DNA from: Alcanivorax sp.
GTDB taxonomy: Bacteria; Pseudomonadota; Gammaproteobacteria; Pseudomonadales; Alcanivoracaceae
Direction of reading: 5' to 3'
NCBI GenBank assembly: GCA_017794945.1
Contig: CP051239.1
Location: 434,001-498,000, forward strand
Length of the DNA stretch: 64,000 bases
Of the stretch, positions 18,319-26,800 are shown piece after piece. The notes under the pieces are model-generated. The model had not been told where the DNA came from. It did not search any database and saw nothing but the letters and a program-made list of their open reading frames with translations. The stretch's first letter is position 1. Every line of letters begins with the position of its first letter. Both the position numbers and the translations under genes were made by a program.

Positions 18319-19581
18319 CTAGCGGAACCGCACCCGCACTTCCGTGCCCTTACCCGGCCGGCTGGCCACGTCCAGGCTCCAATCGAAACGCTCGCAGAGT
18401 CGCTGGACGATGGCCAGGCCCAGGCCGTGGCCTCCTTCCTTGCTAGTGCCCCGTTCAAAGGGCTGGAGGAAGCGGGCCAGTTCCTCGCTGTCCATGCCGG
18501 AGCCGGTATCCACCACGTGCACCGCATTCTCGGCGACCACGATGGTAACCTGACCGGAGCCACTGTAATTGATGGCGTTGCGGACCAGGTTGGTGAACAC
18601 GATATTGAGCACGGTTTCCGACCCGGTCAGTGTCAGCAGCGCGGTTTGCTTCACCTGCAGGCGAATCTGCTTGCGTTCGGCCAGCGGTTGCAGGCGATCC
18701 AGCAGATTCACCGCCACATCGTTGACCACCAGTTCTTCTTCCTGGATGGGCTGCTGCTCGGTGCGGGCGAGAAGCAGCAAGGTTTCCACCAGCGCTTCCA
18801 TATCATCGACGGTGTCGGACATACGGCTGATAACCGGCCGGTCCCCGACCTGCTTGGCAAGCAGCTCCAGATTGGCGCGGAATACCGCCAGCGGCGTGCG
18901 TAATTCGTGGCTGGCATCGCGGGTGAATTGCCGCTCACGCTCCACGAACCGCAGCAGACGATCCGCGTAGGCATCCAGCGCCGCCATGAGCACCGCAGCC
19001 TCACTGTTGGGTTCCGCCTCCACTTGGCTGAAATCAGGCCGCGCCTCCACCGGGTCGTGCACATTGGTATGGCGCAGTGTTTCCGACAACTGCACCAGGG
19101 GCGAGACCAGCGCGCGGGATTTGCGCCAGCCCAGGAAAGAGGTCAGGTAGATCACCAACAACACGGCGGTGAGCGGCAGAATGCCGAACAGGAACGCCAG
19201 CACCGACACCCGTTTTTCATCGAAGATCAGGTAGAGACGGGCATCACCGCGCGTTTCGATGTAGACGATCGGATTCTGGTCGCCGATCCGCGCGCGCTGG
19301 TAACCGTCCGGCCGCTCGGCGAGCATCTCCGGCACCGGGTCCCGGGTGTCCGGGTCCACCAGCAAGCCAAGCAGATGGCGCGTATTGGGGCGGGGAAAAT
19401 CGTCGTCCTCGTCGTAAAGGCTCCAGTAATGATCCGCTTCCTTGATCAGGGCTTCCTTGACCAGCACCTGCTCGATGATCTGGGCCGTGGCCCAGACCCC
19501 GAACACGGTGGCGAAACTGATGAACAGAATCTGGATCAGGAAGACCCGGGTAAGGCGGTGCTGAACACCTTTACGTGTCAT
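18319..19581 (-). CDS. Sensor histidine kinase, last gene of the CFA-type operon
   Basis: A 420-residue membrane kinase. Segments near residues 10-35 (VFLIQILFISFATVFGVWATAQII) and 145-170 flank a periplasmic region, followed by HAMP, the H box FTRDASHELRTPL, N box NLVRNAINYSG, DTGSGM and GHGLGLAIVQRL. The ATG at 19581 lies 7 bp after the methyltransferase stop, so it is probably co-transcribed with DUF2878-DUF1295-methyltransferase. That suggests it monitors the membrane or stress that the lipid genes answer. Its partner may be the OmpR-type regulator at 16661-17353. Confidence 0.85.
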   Translation of the reverse strand: MTRKGVQHRLTRVFLIQILFISFATVFGVWATAQIIEQVLVKEALIKEADHYWSLYDEDDDFPRPNTRHLLGLLVDPDTRDPVPEMLAERPDGYQRARIGDQNPIVYIETRGDARLYLIFDEKRVSVLAFLFGILPLTAVLLVIYLTSFLGWRKSRALVSPLVQLSETLRHTNVHDPVEARPDFSQVEAEPNSEAAVLMAALDAYADRLLRFVERERQFTRDASHELRTPLAVFRANLELLAKQVGDRPVISRMSDTVDDMEALVETLLLLARTEQQPIQEEELVVNDVAVNLLDRLQPLAERKQIRLQVKQTALLTLTGSETVLNIVFTNLVRNAINYSGSGQVTIVVAENAVHVVDTGSGMDSEELARFLQPFERGTSKEGGHGLGLAIVQRLCERFDWSLDVASRPGKGTEVRVRFR

Positions 19582-19588
19582 GCCAGTC

Positions 19589-20602
19589 TCATTCTTCACG
19601 GCGGAACAGATAGTGGCCCACGAACCACTCTTCGCCATCACCATAATTGAACAGTTCGGCGCAGGCCATGAAAAACATCCGCCAGCGTTGCAGCCACAAC
19701 TTGCCCTGACCGGCGCCGTAGCACTCTTCCAGCAATGGGATCAGCGTGCTCCGTTTTTGGTCCGCGAGCGCCAGCCAGGCTTCCAGGGTTTCGCCGTAAT
19801 GGGTGCCGTTCACCGCCCAGCGATCCTCCAGCGACAGCCGGTCCGCGCAGAGCGGCAGCCAGTCGTAGGACGGCATCATGCCGCCGGTGAAGAAGTAGCG
19901 GCCCATCCAGTTGCTTTCGCCTTCGGTTTCGAACAGATAGGTCAGGTTCCGGTGGCAGAAAATATGCACGAACAGTTTGCCGCCGGGTTTGAGCCAGTCG
20001 TGCACGCGCCGCATCAGCTCACGGTGGTTGCGCATGTGCTCGAACATCTCCACCGACACCACCCGGTCGAAGGTCTGTTCCGGCTGGAACACGGTCACAT
20101 CCGCGGTGATCACGCGCACGTTGTCGAGCCCGCGCTCCGCGGCGCGGGCCAGGATCCATTCTTTCTGGGTGGCGGAGTTGCTCACCGCCGTGATCCGGCT
20201 GCCCGGGTAGCGGGCGCCCATCCACAGCGTCAGCGACCCCCAGCCACAGCCGAGCTCAAGAATCTCCTGGCCATCGGCCAGCTGGGCGCGTTCGCAGCTC
20301 AGGGCAAGCATCGACGCCTCGGCGTCGGCCAGCGCTTCACAGCCGGCCTGCCAAAGGCCGCTGGAATACTTCAAATACGGCCCCAGAACCTGCTCGTAGA
20401 AGCGCGAATCCACTTCGTAATGCTGTTCGTTGGCCTCGTCCTGCGCCACCGCGATCGGCCCCTGGGAAAGGGTCCGCAACAGCGTCTCCGGATCGACACG
20501 GTGCTGCTGCTCCTGGGCAAGACGTTTACCCAACAAATGGCGAATGCCGCCGCGTACCAGGAAATCCGGCACCAGGCCGGACTCCGCCAGGCGAATGATC
20601 AT
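19589..20602 (-). CDS. Cyclopropane-fatty-acid-synthase-like SAM methyltransferase
   Basis: A 337-residue class I methyltransferase of the CFA-synthase superfamily. The SAM site is ILELGCGWGSLTLWMGARYP (about residue 115), with SNSATQKEWI, then VVSVEMFEHMRNH and the C-terminal WRMFFMACAELFNY. It is shorter at the N terminus than E. coli Cfa and resembles the plant-like subgroup seen with DUF1295 and DUF2878 genes, so an unsaturated acyl chain is a likely but unproven substrate. ATG at 20602 overlaps the DUF1295 stop by 4 bp (ATGA); the open frame upstream of it is a shadow of DUF1295. Confidence 0.83.
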   Translation of the reverse strand: MIIRLAESGLVPDFLVRGGIRHLLGKRLAQEQQHRVDPETLLRTLSQGPIAVAQDEANEQHYEVDSRFYEQVLGPYLKYSSGLWQAGCEALADAEASMLALSCERAQLADGQEILELGCGWGSLTLWMGARYPGSRITAVSNSATQKEWILARAAERGLDNVRVITADVTVFQPEQTFDRVVSVEMFEHMRNHRELMRRVHDWLKPGGKLFVHIFCHRNLTYLFETEGESNWMGRYFFTGGMMPSYDWLPLCADRLSLEDRWAVNGTHYGETLEAWLALADQKRSTLIPLLEECYGAGQGKLWLQRWRMFFMACAELFNYGDGEEWFVGHYLFRREE

Positions 20603-21372
20603 GAAGCGGGTCTCCAGGGAATAAAGGGACTGGTGGTGCGCTGATACTCGCGGTAGTCGTCGCCGCGGGATTTCAGCGCCTGTTTCTCGGTATGCGGGAT
20701 ACCGGTGACAAACCACAGGAACAAAAACATCGCCACCGGTAACAGCCACAGCCAACCGGCCAGGCCGGCGCCCACGGCGATCAACGGGTAGCTGAACCAG
20801 TGCAGCCACTCAAAGAAGTAATTGGGGTGCCGGGAATAGCGCCACAGCCCTTCCCGGCAGGTCTTGCCCTTGCTGTCCGGCCGCGCCTTGAAACGGGCCA
20901 GCTGGCGGTCCGCCAGCGCTTCGCCGATGATCGACACCACGCCGACGATCACGCCCAGCACCACCAGCGGCGGCCGGAAATCCGGCTGGCCGCCGATCAC
21001 CCAGAACGGCAGGGAAAACGCCCAGGCCAGGCCCGCCTGCAGCCAGAACACCACCAGGAACACCGGCTGGGTGGCTTTCCCCAACCGCTCGCGCATGGCC
21101 GCGTACCGGCCGTCCTCACTGCCCTCGCCGGTGACGCGTCGAAAAATATGGCTGCCCAGCCGCACCGACCAGAGCAACAACAGGGCGCCCGCCGCCAGGC
21201 GCGGCAAGGGGTCCCCGCCGCCCGCCAGCAGGTAAGCGAGACCGGTGAGACCGGTGCTGAAACTCCAGGCCACATCCACGTAGCCGGCATTACCATTGGT
21301 CCACTGGACGGCCCAGGCCAGGGTGAAGACCATCAGCAGCAGAACCAGACTGAACATCAGAATTTCAGGCAT
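20599..21372 (-). CDS. DUF1295 membrane protein (steroid-reductase/isoprenylcysteine-methyltransferase fold)
   Basis: A 257-residue protein with about six membrane helices and the DUF1295 motifs: NAGYVDVAWSF, RLGSHIFRRVTGEGSEDGRY, CREGLWRYSRHPNYFFEWLHWFSYPL and a C-terminal HTEKQALKSRGDDYREYQRTTSPFIPW. RHPNYFFE marks the 5-alpha-reductase/ICMT-like family, whose members reduce or modify lipids with NADPH or SAM. The ATG at 21372 overlaps the DUF2878 end by 8 bp. With the adjacent methyltransferase it probably modifies membrane fatty acids. Confidence 0.84.
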   Translation of the reverse strand: MPEILMFSLVLLLMVFTLAWAVQWTNGNAGYVDVAWSFSTGLTGLAYLLAGGGDPLPRLAAGALLLLWSVRLGSHIFRRVTGEGSEDGRYAAMRERLGKATQPVFLVVFWLQAGLAWAFSLPFWVIGGQPDFRPPLVVLGVIVGVVSIIGEALADRQLARFKARPDSKGKTCREGLWRYSRHPNYFFEWLHWFSYPLIAVGAGLAGWLWLLPVAMFLFLWFVTGIPHTEKQALKSRGDDYREYQRTTSPFIPWRPAS

Positions 21373-21904
21373 AACGACCTCGCTCCTCATCGAGACGGCG
21401 CGCCAGATAGGCCAGCGCCGGCACCACCATCGACCACACGGCGCCATAGGTCAGGGCCAGCGGCCACCAGCCCTGCGGGGTAGTGGCGGCGCCGAAGTTG
21501 ATTCCCACGGTTACCGAGAATACACCGCCGAAGGCTCCGAACAGCGCCGCCAGCAGCAGCTTGGAACGCAACCAGGCCAGGCAGTAATTAAAGCTGACTG
21601 CGAACCCCAGCCACAGAGCCCAGATCCAGGAGGGGGCCAGCCATTGGCGCGGCCAGTCGGCGTATTCGATGAAAGCCGGCACCATCCATATGGGCTCAAA
21701 CAATACGCAGGCCACGGCGCCGGCGAAGAGCAGCGACAGGTCATCGCGCCAAGCGCGATTCAGCGACCAAACACCGACTTGCATCGCCGCCAGCACCAGC
21801 CAGGCAGCCCAACCCCACCCCTTGGCGCCACCGTAGACGGCGACGAACCAGAGCACTTGAAAACCCACGAAGTTGATCGCCAGGGCGGCGAATGATTTAT
21901 TCAT
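21365..21904 (-). CDS. DUF2878 membrane protein
   Basis: A 179-residue protein with about five hydrophobic helices (NFVGFQVLWFVAVYGGAKGWGWAAW; PIWMVPAFIEYADWPRQWLAPSWIWALWLGFAVSFNY), typical of DUF2878. The family has no known activity but is recurrently found with CFA-like methyltransferase and DUF1295 genes, in some marine gammaproteobacteria under control of an extracytoplasmic sigma factor with ChrR (recalled context; neither gene is in this window). It is first in the minus-strand operon ending with the histidine kinase. Confidence 0.82.
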   Translation of the reverse strand: MNKSFAALAINFVGFQVLWFVAVYGGAKGWGWAAWLVLAAMQVGVWSLNRAWRDDLSLLFAGAVACVLFEPIWMVPAFIEYADWPRQWLAPSWIWALWLGFAVSFNYCLAWLRSKLLLAALFGAFGGVFSVTVGINFGAATTPQGWWPLALTYGAVWSMVVPALAYLARRLDEERGRYA

Positions 21905-21938
21905 CCGGCGAGCTTGGGCCGCCCACCGTCAATAGTCC

Positions 21939-21964
21939 GTGAACCGGCTTCACGGCCGGTTCAC
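21939..21964. promoter_or_regulatory. Dyad GTGAACCGG-N8-CCGGTTCAC in the divergent promoter region
   Basis: A perfect 9-bp inverted repeat centred in the 83-bp gap between DUF2878 (minus) and the NTF2-like gene (plus). A single regulator bound here could control both transcripts. I could not find matching -10 elements that would make it a sigma-factor recognition site. Confidence 0.5.
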
Positions 21965-21987
21965 CGGCTCTCGCCGACATTGCCTGC

Positions 21988-22551
21988 ATGAATACACACC
22001 CGTTTGCTCTCATCGCTTTGCTACTGTTCGCCGTGACCGGCTGCGCCAGTCGCGCGGACGGCCCCTCCGGTTACGCACACCTCTATGAACAGGCGGTGAG
22101 CGAGCGGGCCGGCAGTCCGCGAGTATCGGACCAGGCATTGTCCCGTTTCGTGGCGCTTTACTCGCCCATCGACGCCGACTACATCGAGGCGCATATCGAC
22201 GACGTCTACGCCGAGGACCTGTATTTCAACGACACGCTGTCCACCATTTACCGGCGCGATAAGCTCAAAGACCACATGCTCAAGACCGCCGAACGGCTCG
22301 ACTACATGAGTCTGAACGTCCAGAACCATTGGCAAGAGGGCGAAGACGTCTTCCTGCTCTGGTTCATGGAAACCCACTTCAGCATTCTCGGCAGCGACCG
22401 GAACGTCCGCACCATCGGTATCTCCCAGCTTCGTTTCAACGACCAGGGCAAGGTTGTTTTTCACCAGGACTTCTGGGACAGCAGCCAGGGGCTGGACCAA
22501 CAACTTCCCATCCTAGGAGGATTCAGCCGATGGCTGCGCAAGCATCCCTAA
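21988..22551 (+). CDS. NTF2/SnoaL-like lipoprotein
   Basis: A 187-residue exported protein with a lipoprotein signal (LIALLLFAVTGC, Cys about 19), then an NTF2-like fold: RFVALYSPIDADYIEAHIDDVYAEDLYFNDTLSTIYRRDKLKDHM ... VFLLWFMETHF ... FNDQGKVVFHQDFWDSSQGL. Such folds bind or transform small hydrophobic ligands. Its end overlaps the chalcone-isomerase-like gene by 22 bp, indicating coupling, and it is divergent from the CFA-type operon, so a role in lipid modification at the cell envelope is likely. Confidence 0.82.
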   Translation: MNTHPFALIALLLFAVTGCASRADGPSGYAHLYEQAVSERAGSPRVSDQALSRFVALYSPIDADYIEAHIDDVYAEDLYFNDTLSTIYRRDKLKDHMLKTAERLDYMSLNVQNHWQEGEDVFLLWFMETHFSILGSDRNVRTIGISQLRFNDQGKVVFHQDFWDSSQGLDQQLPILGGFSRWLRKHP

Positions 22552-23057
22552 CGTTATCGCTGGCTCTACTGGCGTCGCTGACGGCGGCGAGCGCCGGAGC
22601 GGCCGACTTTGATGGCATGACGCGCTGCTCCAGTGCGAACGTCAAGGCATTGAAGGTGTTCAATGTCGGCCAGGCGTCTCTGTTCCGCGCCGATTGCGCC
22701 GCCGCGGATCCCCTGGCGCCGCCCATGCGTCTGGCCTTTGGCTACAACCGGGAGGTGCCCGGCGACGCCTTCGCCAAGGCGGCGCGCAAGATGATTGAAC
22801 GCAATGTCAGCGAAGACACCTTCGAAGCGTTGAAAGCGCGCATCGACGCCTTCAACAGTCACTATCGGACCACCCGCGACGGCGACCGCTACACGCTCGA
22901 CTACGATGATGATCAGTCCATGGTGCTACGCCTCAACGGCGAGAAGCTGGCCGAGGAACAGGGCGAGGACTTCGCCCAGGCCTACTTCTCAATCTGGTTC
23001 GGCGACGATCCCTACTCCGACGATCTCAAGGAAGAGCTGCTCTCCGTGCAGCCCTGA
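22530..23057 (+). CDS. Chalcone-isomerase-like exported protein
   Basis: A 175-residue protein with a signal peptide (cleavage near SAGA) and the bacterial chalcone-isomerase-like domain: RCSSANVKALKVFNVGQASLFRADC, LRLAFGYNREVPGDAFAKAARKMIERN, and IWFGDDPYSDDLKEELL. The start at 22530 is supported by AGGAGG 9 bp upstream and by the signal peptide. Relatives bind fatty acids rather than flavonoids, which fits the neighbouring lipid cluster. Catalysis is not established. Confidence 0.8.
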   Translation: MAAQASLTLSLALLASLTAASAGAADFDGMTRCSSANVKALKVFNVGQASLFRADCAAADPLAPPMRLAFGYNREVPGDAFAKAARKMIERNVSEDTFEALKARIDAFNSHYRTTRDGDRYTLDYDDDQSMVLRLNGEKLAEEQGEDFAQAYFSIWFGDDPYSDDLKEELLSVQP

Positions 23058-23130
23058 CCCCCTGAGGTCTTGCACGCTCGCCCCCCAGACCGGATACTTC
23101 CCCCTTTAACCGCAGCCGTGGGGGGCGTTA

Positions 23131-23898
23131 ATGGCCAGTGCACCGGAAGGTCGCTTCAGCCACTACACACCGGTTCTCAATTCGGACCGCTTTTTCGCCT
23201 TGCGCCTGACCGCCGTGTTCACCGTGATCAGCCTGGTGGCATCCCTGTTGATCACCACCGTGGGCGTACTGCTCACCGGCCAGCGGGACTGGCTGGCGGC
23301 GCTGTCCCTGGCGCTGCTGATTCCCCTGCTGCTGGTCCCGCCTTTGTGCTATCCAATGCTGGCGAAACTGGCGGCGGTAACCCGGGATAACCGCAAGCTT
23401 CGTCAACAGGCCCGCGAAGACCATCTCACCGGTTTGTTCAACCGCCCCCATCTTATGAGCATGCTCGAGCGGGAACTGTCGCTCAGCCAGCGCCATGATC
23501 ATCCGGTATCGATTTTATTGGTGGACATCGTCGACTTCGTGGATATCGCCGATCGGCACGGGCGTCATACCGGCGACCGGTTATTACGGATTTTTTCTGA
23601 ACGCATTCGCGACAAAATCCGCGAAAGCGATCTGTTCGGTCGCATCGACGGTGCCCAGTTTTTACTGGTATTGCCACACACCGATTTCAACGACGCTCTG
23701 CATATGGCCGAGGGCTTGCGTTCGCTCACCGCCAGCATCCAGGTGCAAACCGACGAGGGCCTGGCGGGCTTTGAAATCCGTATCGGCGCGGCCAGCACCG
23801 AAAACAGCGGCCGCCGCCTGAACGCCCTGCTCAACGAAGCCGATTACGCGTTGTACCAAAGCCGTAACGAGCACCGCCACGCCGACCACCCCGCTTAA
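23131..23898 (+). CDS. Membrane GGDEF-domain protein with degenerate active site
   Basis: A 255-residue protein: two helices (residues about 22-45 and 50-72), a short linker helix, then a GGDEF fold from EDHLTGLFNRPHLMSMLERELSLSQRHDHPVSILLVDI onward. At the signature loop RIDGAQFLLVLP replaces the usual GGDEF, so diguanylate cyclase activity is improbable; LVDIVDFVDIADRHGRHTGDRLL keeps part of the nucleotide-binding outline. It may sense or bind GTP or cyclic-di-GMP, or be a vestige. No effector gene adjoins it. Confidence 0.78.
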   Translation: MASAPEGRFSHYTPVLNSDRFFALRLTAVFTVISLVASLLITTVGVLLTGQRDWLAALSLALLIPLLLVPPLCYPMLAKLAAVTRDNRKLRQQAREDHLTGLFNRPHLMSMLERELSLSQRHDHPVSILLVDIVDFVDIADRHGRHTGDRLLRIFSERIRDKIRESDLFGRIDGAQFLLVLPHTDFNDALHMAEGLRSLTASIQVQTDEGLAGFEIRIGAASTENSGRRLNALLNEADYALYQSRNEHRHADHPA

Positions 23899-24085
23899 CC
23901 CTTATTCATCACGCCGCCCTCACATTAAACACCTAGTTTTTACAAAAAGTATTAGTAAACACACCGTTCGCTCCGCCCCTTTGTAAATTTGTTTATTAAA
24001 CTCATCAATGGCATTTACAGTCGGGTTCCAGGGAGCAAGACTGCGGATGCTGAATTTCTGCCTACTAAAAAACAAGGAAGGAGCT

Positions 24086-25270
24086 ATGGACGCCAAACGC
24101 TTTCTCGCATCCAGTATTGCTTGCGCATCGTTAGCCGTTGCCACCACGGCCGTGGCCGAGGACACCATTCCGGATCGGTATTTCTACCTGGGTGGTCACA
24201 TCGGCCAGAGCTGGCTGGATATCGGTGATCACTACGAAGGCGACGGCTACCTTGCCGACAACGCTTTCGAAAACGACACCGTCACCCTGCCCGGCGCCCA
24301 GATCGGTTATCGCTTCAGCGAGAACTGGTCCGTACAGGCTTGGTACGAGCGCAACAACATGTCCACCAGCGATGGCGAAGTGTATCTGCGCAACAACTTC
24401 GCCAGCTTGCGTCGTCACTTCAACGGTGACGGTCCGATCGAATCCTATGTCGGTCTGGGTGCCGGTGAAACCCGCACCGAATTCGACGCGGAAAGCGACC
24501 GCGACTTCAAGGAAACCATCGGCGGCCTGGAGTTTGGTGTTCAAACCGCTCTCGCCGATAACTTCCTGATCGACGTGGGCGCGCGCCCCACTTACAGCTT
24601 CCGCACCGAACGCTGGGACGGCCAGGTTTACGCCGCGCTTAACGTTCTGGTCGGCGCTCAGTACGACGAAGAGCCGAAGCCCGAGCCGGTTACCGAAACC
24701 GCCACCGACAGCGACAACGACGGTGTGCCGGATTCCAATGACCGCTGCCCCGGCACCCCCGCCGGCGCCCGTGTTGACGCTCAGGGCTGTGAGCTGGACG
24801 ACGACGGCGACGGCGTCGTTAACAGCAAGGACGAGTGCCCGGATACGCCGGCACGCGCCAAGGTTGACGATAAAGGCTGTCAGGAATACCTGACCAAGGA
24901 CGTACGCGAAACCCTGTATGTTGAGTTTGGTCTCGACAAGGCAGAGGTGCGTGAAACCTCCTACCCGGAACTGGAAGGTCTCAGCGATAAGATGTACCAG
25001 TATCCGTCCGCTGACCTGATCCTCGAAGGTCATACCGACAGCACCGGTTCCGCGCAGTACAACCAGCAGCTGTCCGAGAAGCGCGCGGACGCGGTGAAAC
25101 GCGTCATGGTCGAAGAGTTCGGCATCGACGAGAGCCGGATCACCACCGAAGGTTACGGCGAAGCCAAGCCGATTGCTGACAACAGCACTCGTGACGGCCG
25201 CGCCCAGAACCGCCGCGTGGAAGCGATCATGAAAGCCACCACCGAAGAAGCCCAGTACGACAACAAGTAA
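24086..25270 (+). CDS. OmpA/OprF-type outer-membrane porin
   Basis: A 394-residue structural outer-membrane protein. Signal peptide ending AVA; an eight-strand barrel (about 25-200); an Asp-rich calcium-binding thrombospondin type 3 linker with two repeats (DSDNDGVPDSNDRCPGTP; DDDGDGVVNSKDECPDTP); and a C-terminal OmpA domain (about 275-390) with ILEGHTDSTGSAQYNQQLSEKRA and the peptidoglycan-binding NRRVEA. ATG at 24086 follows AAGGAAGGAG; upstream in-frame codons are not needed. The AT-rich 190-bp leader and the strong terminator after the stop suggest an abundant monocistronic transcript. Confidence 0.92.
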   Translation: MDAKRFLASSIACASLAVATTAVAEDTIPDRYFYLGGHIGQSWLDIGDHYEGDGYLADNAFENDTVTLPGAQIGYRFSENWSVQAWYERNNMSTSDGEVYLRNNFASLRRHFNGDGPIESYVGLGAGETRTEFDAESDRDFKETIGGLEFGVQTALADNFLIDVGARPTYSFRTERWDGQVYAALNVLVGAQYDEEPKPEPVTETATDSDNDGVPDSNDRCPGTPAGARVDAQGCELDDDGDGVVNSKDECPDTPARAKVDDKGCQEYLTKDVRETLYVEFGLDKAEVRETSYPELEGLSDKMYQYPSADLILEGHTDSTGSAQYNQQLSEKRADAVKRVMVEEFGIDESRITTEGYGEAKPIADNSTRDGRAQNRRVEAIMKATTEEAQYDNK

Positions 25271-25292
25271 GTCGTACCGCGCTTCACCCCCG

Positions 25293-25323
25293 AAAAGGGC
25301 CGGCATCCGCCGGCCCTTTTTTT
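25293..25323 (+). terminator. Rho-independent terminator after the OmpA-type gene
   Basis: A perfect 12-bp stem, AAAAGGGCCGGC-ATCC-GCCGGCCCTTTT, followed by more T residues (seven in all), 22 bp after the stop codon. This is the clearest intrinsic terminator in the window. Confidence 0.93.
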
Positions 25324-25459
25324 GTTGCCCCGAAAGTTGGCCGTAGAAACAACCGGTGGCCGCGTCGCCGTGCGCGAAAGGCAAGGGAGTCAATGAGACT
25401 CAGCCAATCTGCCTGATAATCAACCTTCATTCGTTGCCACTGAATAACGGGAAGGGACC

Positions 25460-26767
25460 ATGGCGAAAGACGCAATCGGCTTTGCCCTGAGCGCGCTGAA
25501 CCGGCTGGCCGGCTCATCAATGCTCGACCGCCTGGGCATGCGCCACACCGCGGAGCGGCTTGCTTACCGCCTCACCAAGGGCGGCTTCCAGGTGATCACC
25601 ACCAGCGCCCGCGCGTTCAAATCCAACAACCCGTCCGACAAGCCGCAGCGTCTCGACGCGCCGGGCCACACGACCGGCCTGTTCGACCTGGGCATCACCG
25701 ACGAGCAGCAGATGATCCGCGACAGCGTGCGAGCCTTTGCCACCGAGGTGCTGCGCGAAAACGCGGAGCAGTCGGACGCCGAACAACGCACCAGCGACGA
25801 CGTACAGAGCCAGGCCCGGGAACTGGGCCTGAACTTCTTCGCCGTGCCCGAAGCCCTGGGCGGCGCCGCCGCCGAACGGTCCACGGTGACCAGCATGCTG
25901 GTGGCCGAGGAGCTGGGGCGCGGCGACATGGGCCAGGCGGTGGCGGTGCTCGCCCCGATGGGCGTGGCCAATGCCCTGACCCGCTGGGGCTCCGCCGTGC
26001 AGCAGGATAAATATCTGTCCACCTTCGCCGGCGAAGACGCGCCCCTGGCCACCATCGCGGTGTGCGAGCCACGCCCGCTGTTCGACCCCATGACGCTGCG
26101 CACCACCGCCACCCGTGACGGCGATGACTGGCTGCTCAGCGGCGAGAAATCCCTGGTGCCGCTGGCCGCCGAAGCGGAGCTGTTCCTGGTCGCCGCCGAA
26201 ACCGGCGACGGCCCGGCGGTGTTCATCGTCGAGGGCGGCAGCGACGGCCTCAGCGCCGGCAACGACCCGGCCATGGGTATCCGCGCCAGCGGTAAGCGCC
26301 CATTGCTGCTGGACAAGGTGCGCGTGCCCGACGCCAACCGCCTCGGCACCGAGGATTTCAACTACCGTGAGTTCGTTGATCTGGGCACCCTGGCCTGGTG
26401 CGCGCTGGCCATCGGTACCGCCCAGGCGGTGCTGGACTACGTGGTCCCCTACTGCAACGAACGCAAGGCTTTCGGCGAGCCGATCAGCCACCGTCAGGCG
26501 GTGGCGTTCATGGTCGCCGACATCGCCATCGAGCTGGACGCCATGCGCATGCTCACCTACCGCGCCGTGTGCCGCGCCGAGCAGGGCAAATCCTTCCAGC
26601 GTGAAACGCACCTGGCGCGCACCCTGGTGAAGGACAAGGCGATGCAAATCGGCACCGACGGCGTCCAGTTGCTGGGCGGCCACGGCTTCACCCACGAATA
26701 CCCGGTGGAACGCTGGTACCGCGACCTGCGCGCGATCGGCGTGGTCTTCGGCGGCCTGCACCTGTAA
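25460..26767 (+). CDS. Acyl-CoA dehydrogenase-family protein, first of a pair
   Basis: A 435-residue flavoprotein of the acyl-CoA dehydrogenase fold. An extra N-terminal segment (about 70 residues, hydrophobic and basic) precedes the helical domain (DLGITDEQQMIRDSVRAFATEVL), the beta domain and the C-terminal helices (QVLGGHGF-type motif LLGGHGFTHEYPVERWYRDLRAIGV). It ends soon after VFGGLHL, lacking the usual EGT...EIQ tail motif and probably its catalytic Glu region, so it may work with the next gene product or have another role. Its stop is 33 bp before the second gene. Confidence 0.82.
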   Translation: MAKDAIGFALSALNRLAGSSMLDRLGMRHTAERLAYRLTKGGFQVITTSARAFKSNNPSDKPQRLDAPGHTTGLFDLGITDEQQMIRDSVRAFATEVLRENAEQSDAEQRTSDDVQSQARELGLNFFAVPEALGGAAAERSTVTSMLVAEELGRGDMGQAVAVLAPMGVANALTRWGSAVQQDKYLSTFAGEDAPLATIAVCEPRPLFDPMTLRTTATRDGDDWLLSGEKSLVPLAAEAELFLVAAETGDGPAVFIVEGGSDGLSAGNDPAMGIRASGKRPLLLDKVRVPDANRLGTEDFNYREFVDLGTLAWCALAIGTAQAVLDYVVPYCNERKAFGEPISHRQAVAFMVADIAIELDAMRMLTYRAVCRAEQGKSFQRETHLARTLVKDKAMQIGTDGVQLLGGHGFTHEYPVERWYRDLRAIGVVFGGLHL

Positions 26768-26800
26768 CGGTCGCCCGCACCCATTGAGGGAAGAGACAAC

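Noticed and set aside
21939..21964. Dyad as an ECF sigma-factor -35 element
   Set aside because: TGAACC-like bases are present on both strands, but no suitable -10 lies about 16 bp downstream in either direction, so it is listed only as a possible operator.
23920..24085. A specific promoter in the AT-rich leader of the OmpA-type gene
   Set aside because: Several TTTACA- and TTGTAA-like hexamers occur but none pairs with a convincing -10 at 16-18 bp.
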